A stretch of DNA of 32,113 nt, from assembly GCA_031547465.1 (NCBI GenBank), contig JAVBRX010000006.1, forward strand, positions 1 to 32,113, in the 5' to 3' direction. The position numbers and the translations under genes are program-made. Origin of the DNA: Hohaiivirga sp031547465 (GTDB taxonomy: Bacteria; Pseudomonadota; Alphaproteobacteria; Rhizobiales; Beijerinckiaceae). Every line of letters begins with the position of its first letter. The stretch's first letter is position 1. The notes below the pieces were generated by a model. That model ran no database searches, was not told the DNA's origin, and saw only the letters and a list, made by a program, of their open reading frames with translations. Of the stretch, positions 30,459 through 32,113 are shown piece after piece.

Positions 30459-32113
30459 TCACGGTTCCCGGTTTTCAACCATCTTGACTGTCGCCGCACC
30501 GGACGTATCGAGAACAGCATTGAAACCGTCTATTGCTTCCTCGTCCGACAGAACGGCAATCAGGGTTTTTCCAGTCCGGTCGTTCGTCAGATCGTTGAGA
30601 ACGGCATTCCGTTGCGCGGCTGGAAAGGCCATCAGCACTCCGTCCAGGACCAGAATATCCGGCTGCTTGACGAGACAACGGACAAGATCGACCCCGGCCC
30701 GCTGTTCCGCCGTCAGCAATCGACCCGCCGGGCCGACCGGATGCGCAAGGCCGATTCGCTCCACCTCGGTTCGCAATCCGAGTTCGTCGATTACCGCGCC
30801 GATCGCCTGTGCCACCTGTGTTTGCGCATTGGCAACCTCATGGCTGACCCGGCCAAATACCAGATTGTTTTTCACCGGCAGCGCGGAGCAAATCCGCGTC
30901 ACATCGTAGAACTCGATCCGCAGGCCGTTCAGACGGCCAAAGCTGGACCGCAAGGCCTTGCGTGCCACGAGCAGCCGGTCCTGCATCGCTTCATCCAGTA
31001 ATCCGAGACGGTGGCGTGGTTCAATATAGGTCAGCGGCAAGGCAAACAGTTTGTTCGCCTCCTCGCGGGAAAGCCCGTTTTTACGCATCATCCAACGGTG
31101 GGCCATGGTCTCGAAGTCATAGAGATCGTCCGCTCCGATGAACGAGAACTGCTCGAACAGCGGATGCGCAGGGGGCAGGCCGCGAAAGATTTCAGCCATG
31201 GTCTCGGCAATGCGCACCCCCATACCGATCAGGGTCTCCGTCAGGCCGCAACGTTTGACGATACGCCTGAACTGCCTATTTTCAACCAGCTCCTGGTTCC
31301 GGAATTCCCTCGCAAGGGGTGCGCCGAACAGCAGGTTCTCAGCAATTGTCGCATGACGGTTGTAACGATCCGGATCGTAAGGTTCGACCAGCCCGGCCAA
31401 GCCGCCTTCGTGCAACCGTTCCCGCAAGCGCCGCCGCGCCTCCAGAAACCGGGCAGCGAGATCCGGTTCATATTCGCCGTCGAACACCCCGGCGAGGCCG
31501 AAACGATACATATCCTGGGAAAGGCCAATCCGCCGCAACAGATCCAGTAACCGGGCATCGAGATGCGCATCGTTACCGACACTGGCAAGACCGAGATCGA
31601 CCCAGCCCGCCGCGGCGTTCTCCTCCGGATTGCCGGTACGGCGCGCCTCGTCTCGGCGCAGGGCCTCCTTTACCTGTCCCTCCCTCGTCAACGACGCAAC
31701 ACTACCAGGACGATATGCCTGCCGCAGCCCGTAAACCAGATTGTCCCGGATCGAACCGGAGAACAGCACCGCCTCACGCCCCGCATAGGCGAAGCGCCGG
31801 CCAATTTCCTCACCAGGAATGGCGGAGAGATCGCGCCCGGCCAACCTGATCATGCCGGTATAAGCATCCGAACGCCGCGCCAGTACCTGCGCCAACAGGC
31901 TTGCCGAGGCATCGCCGTTGGAGCGAATGGCGATTTTTCTCGGCAGATCGATGCGAAACGACAGGTTGGAGACGACCGGCTCCGCCCGGTGGTTTACGAT
32001 GCCGACTCCTTCTGCCTGAAGCGGCCCGGAAAGTTGCTCCGGTTCTCCAGCCGATACGGCCAAGGGCAACAGGCTATCCGACGAGAACGGCTCGATGGCC
32101 TGTTCATATTTCA
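30459..32113 (-). CDS. Large ABC-type protein with degenerate, expanded nucleotide-binding domain (5' end outside window)
   Basis: About 550 C-terminal residues are visible; the frame is open to the window edge, and the normal membrane domain is presumably upstream. Counting from a TTG at 32069, the fold begins like an exporter NBD, but the Walker A site reads IRSNGDASASLL (about 48-59) with no GKS/T. A Q-loop-like AGREAVLFSGSIRDNLVYG (97-114) follows. Then come about 330 residues of insertion with two further NL-FG segments, HATIAENLLFG (239-249) and ALPVKNNLVFG (396-406). The signature is LTAEQR instead of LSGGQ, Walker B is DILVLDG without the glutamate, and the H-loop histidine is absent. 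It looks like a pseudo-ATPase. Proteins of this type are found in alphaproteobacteria, uncharacterised, often beside a CNB protein. Confidence 0.75.
   Translation of the reverse strand, partial: KYEQAIEPFSSDSLLPLAVSAGEPEQLSGPLQAEGVGIVNHRAEPVVSNLSFRIDLPRKIAIRSNGDASASLLAQVLARRSDAYTGMIRLAGRDLSAIPGEEIGRRFAYAGREAVLFSGSIRDNLVYGLRQAYRPGSVASLTREGQVKEALRRDEARRTGNPEENAAAGWVDLGLASVGNDAHLDARLLDLLRRIGLSQDMYRFGLAGVFDGEYEPDLAARFLEARRRLRERLHEGGLAGLVEPYDPDRYNRHATIAENLLFGAPLAREFRNQELVENRQFRRIVKRCGLTETLIGMGVRIAETMAEIFRGLPPAHPLFEQFSFIGADDLYDFETMAHRWMMRKNGLSREEANKLFALPLTYIEPRHRLGLLDEAMQDRLLVARKALRSSFGRLNGLRIEFYDVTRICSALPVKNNLVFGRVSHEVANAQTQVAQAIGAVIDELGLRTEVERIGLAHPVGPAGRLLTAEQRAGVDLVRCLVKQPDILVLDGVLMAFPAAQRNAVLNDLTNDRTGKTLIAVLSDEEAIDGFNAVLDTSGAATVKMVENREP

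Noticed and set aside
1..32113. CRISPR array, insertion sequence, tRNA or prophage
   Set aside because: No regularly spaced repeats, transposase motifs, tRNA cloverleaf or phage structural genes were seen; the only short tandem repeat is the 10-bp unit before ctaD.

Overview
This window looks like chromosomal DNA of an alphaproteobacterium; the exact order cannot be fixed by eye. The reasons are the layout of the aa3-type cytochrome c oxidase cluster (ctaC, ctaD, ctaB, a small CoxF-like gene, ctaG, ctaE, DUF983, SURF1) running into thrC and an M16 peptidase, the ispH-thrB-rnhA trio, a split glycine dehydrogenase (gcvPA/gcvPB) and an IalB-family exported protein. Base composition is mostly high-GC, and GTG and TTG starts are common. 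No tRNA, rRNA, CRISPR array or insertion sequence was seen.

Layout. 1-4250: the 5' part of ispB (polyprenyl diphosphate synthase, cut by the window edge); a divergent pair of a 55-aa ORF and a YfiC/TrmN6-like N6-adenine methyltransferase; a small secreted Arg/Tyr-rich protein; an S49 peptidase; a degenerate CPBP-type membrane protein. 4437-9330: the glycine cleavage operon gcvT-gcvH-gcvPA-gcvPB on the minus strand, headed by a good sigma70-like promoter and a tandem glycine riboswitch. 9598-11596: a membrane/coiled-coil protein whose 3' two thirds drop abruptly to about 26% GC, then a lipoprotein and an IalB-like protein. 11971-18311: the cytochrome oxidase structural and assembly genes, all on the plus strand. 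18415-21156: thrC and a mitochondrial-processing-peptidase-like M16 protease. 21157-22227: a gene graveyard with a deleted BtaB-like methyltransferase, an unrecognised decayed stretch and the frameshifted tail of a short-chain dehydrogenase. 22228-24638: ispH-thrB-rnhA, tightly coupled on the minus strand. 24927-29928: a MATE exporter, UDP-glucose dehydrogenase, a stand-alone RAM-domain protein, and a MarR regulator with an MFS transporter. 29923-32113: a cyclic-nucleotide-binding-domain protein coupled to a large ABC-type protein that lacks the normal catalytic motifs and runs off the right edge.

How they work together. The cta cluster builds the terminal oxidase: subunits I-III, heme O synthesis, CuB insertion and SURF1 assembly. 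ispB supplies the ubiquinone side chain and ispH the isoprenoid precursors. The gcv operon is a self-contained glycine-responsive unit. thrB and thrC complete threonine synthesis from opposite strands. The least explained parts are the ABC pseudo-ATPase/CNB pair, the compositionally split membrane protein at 9598, and the pseudogene region.
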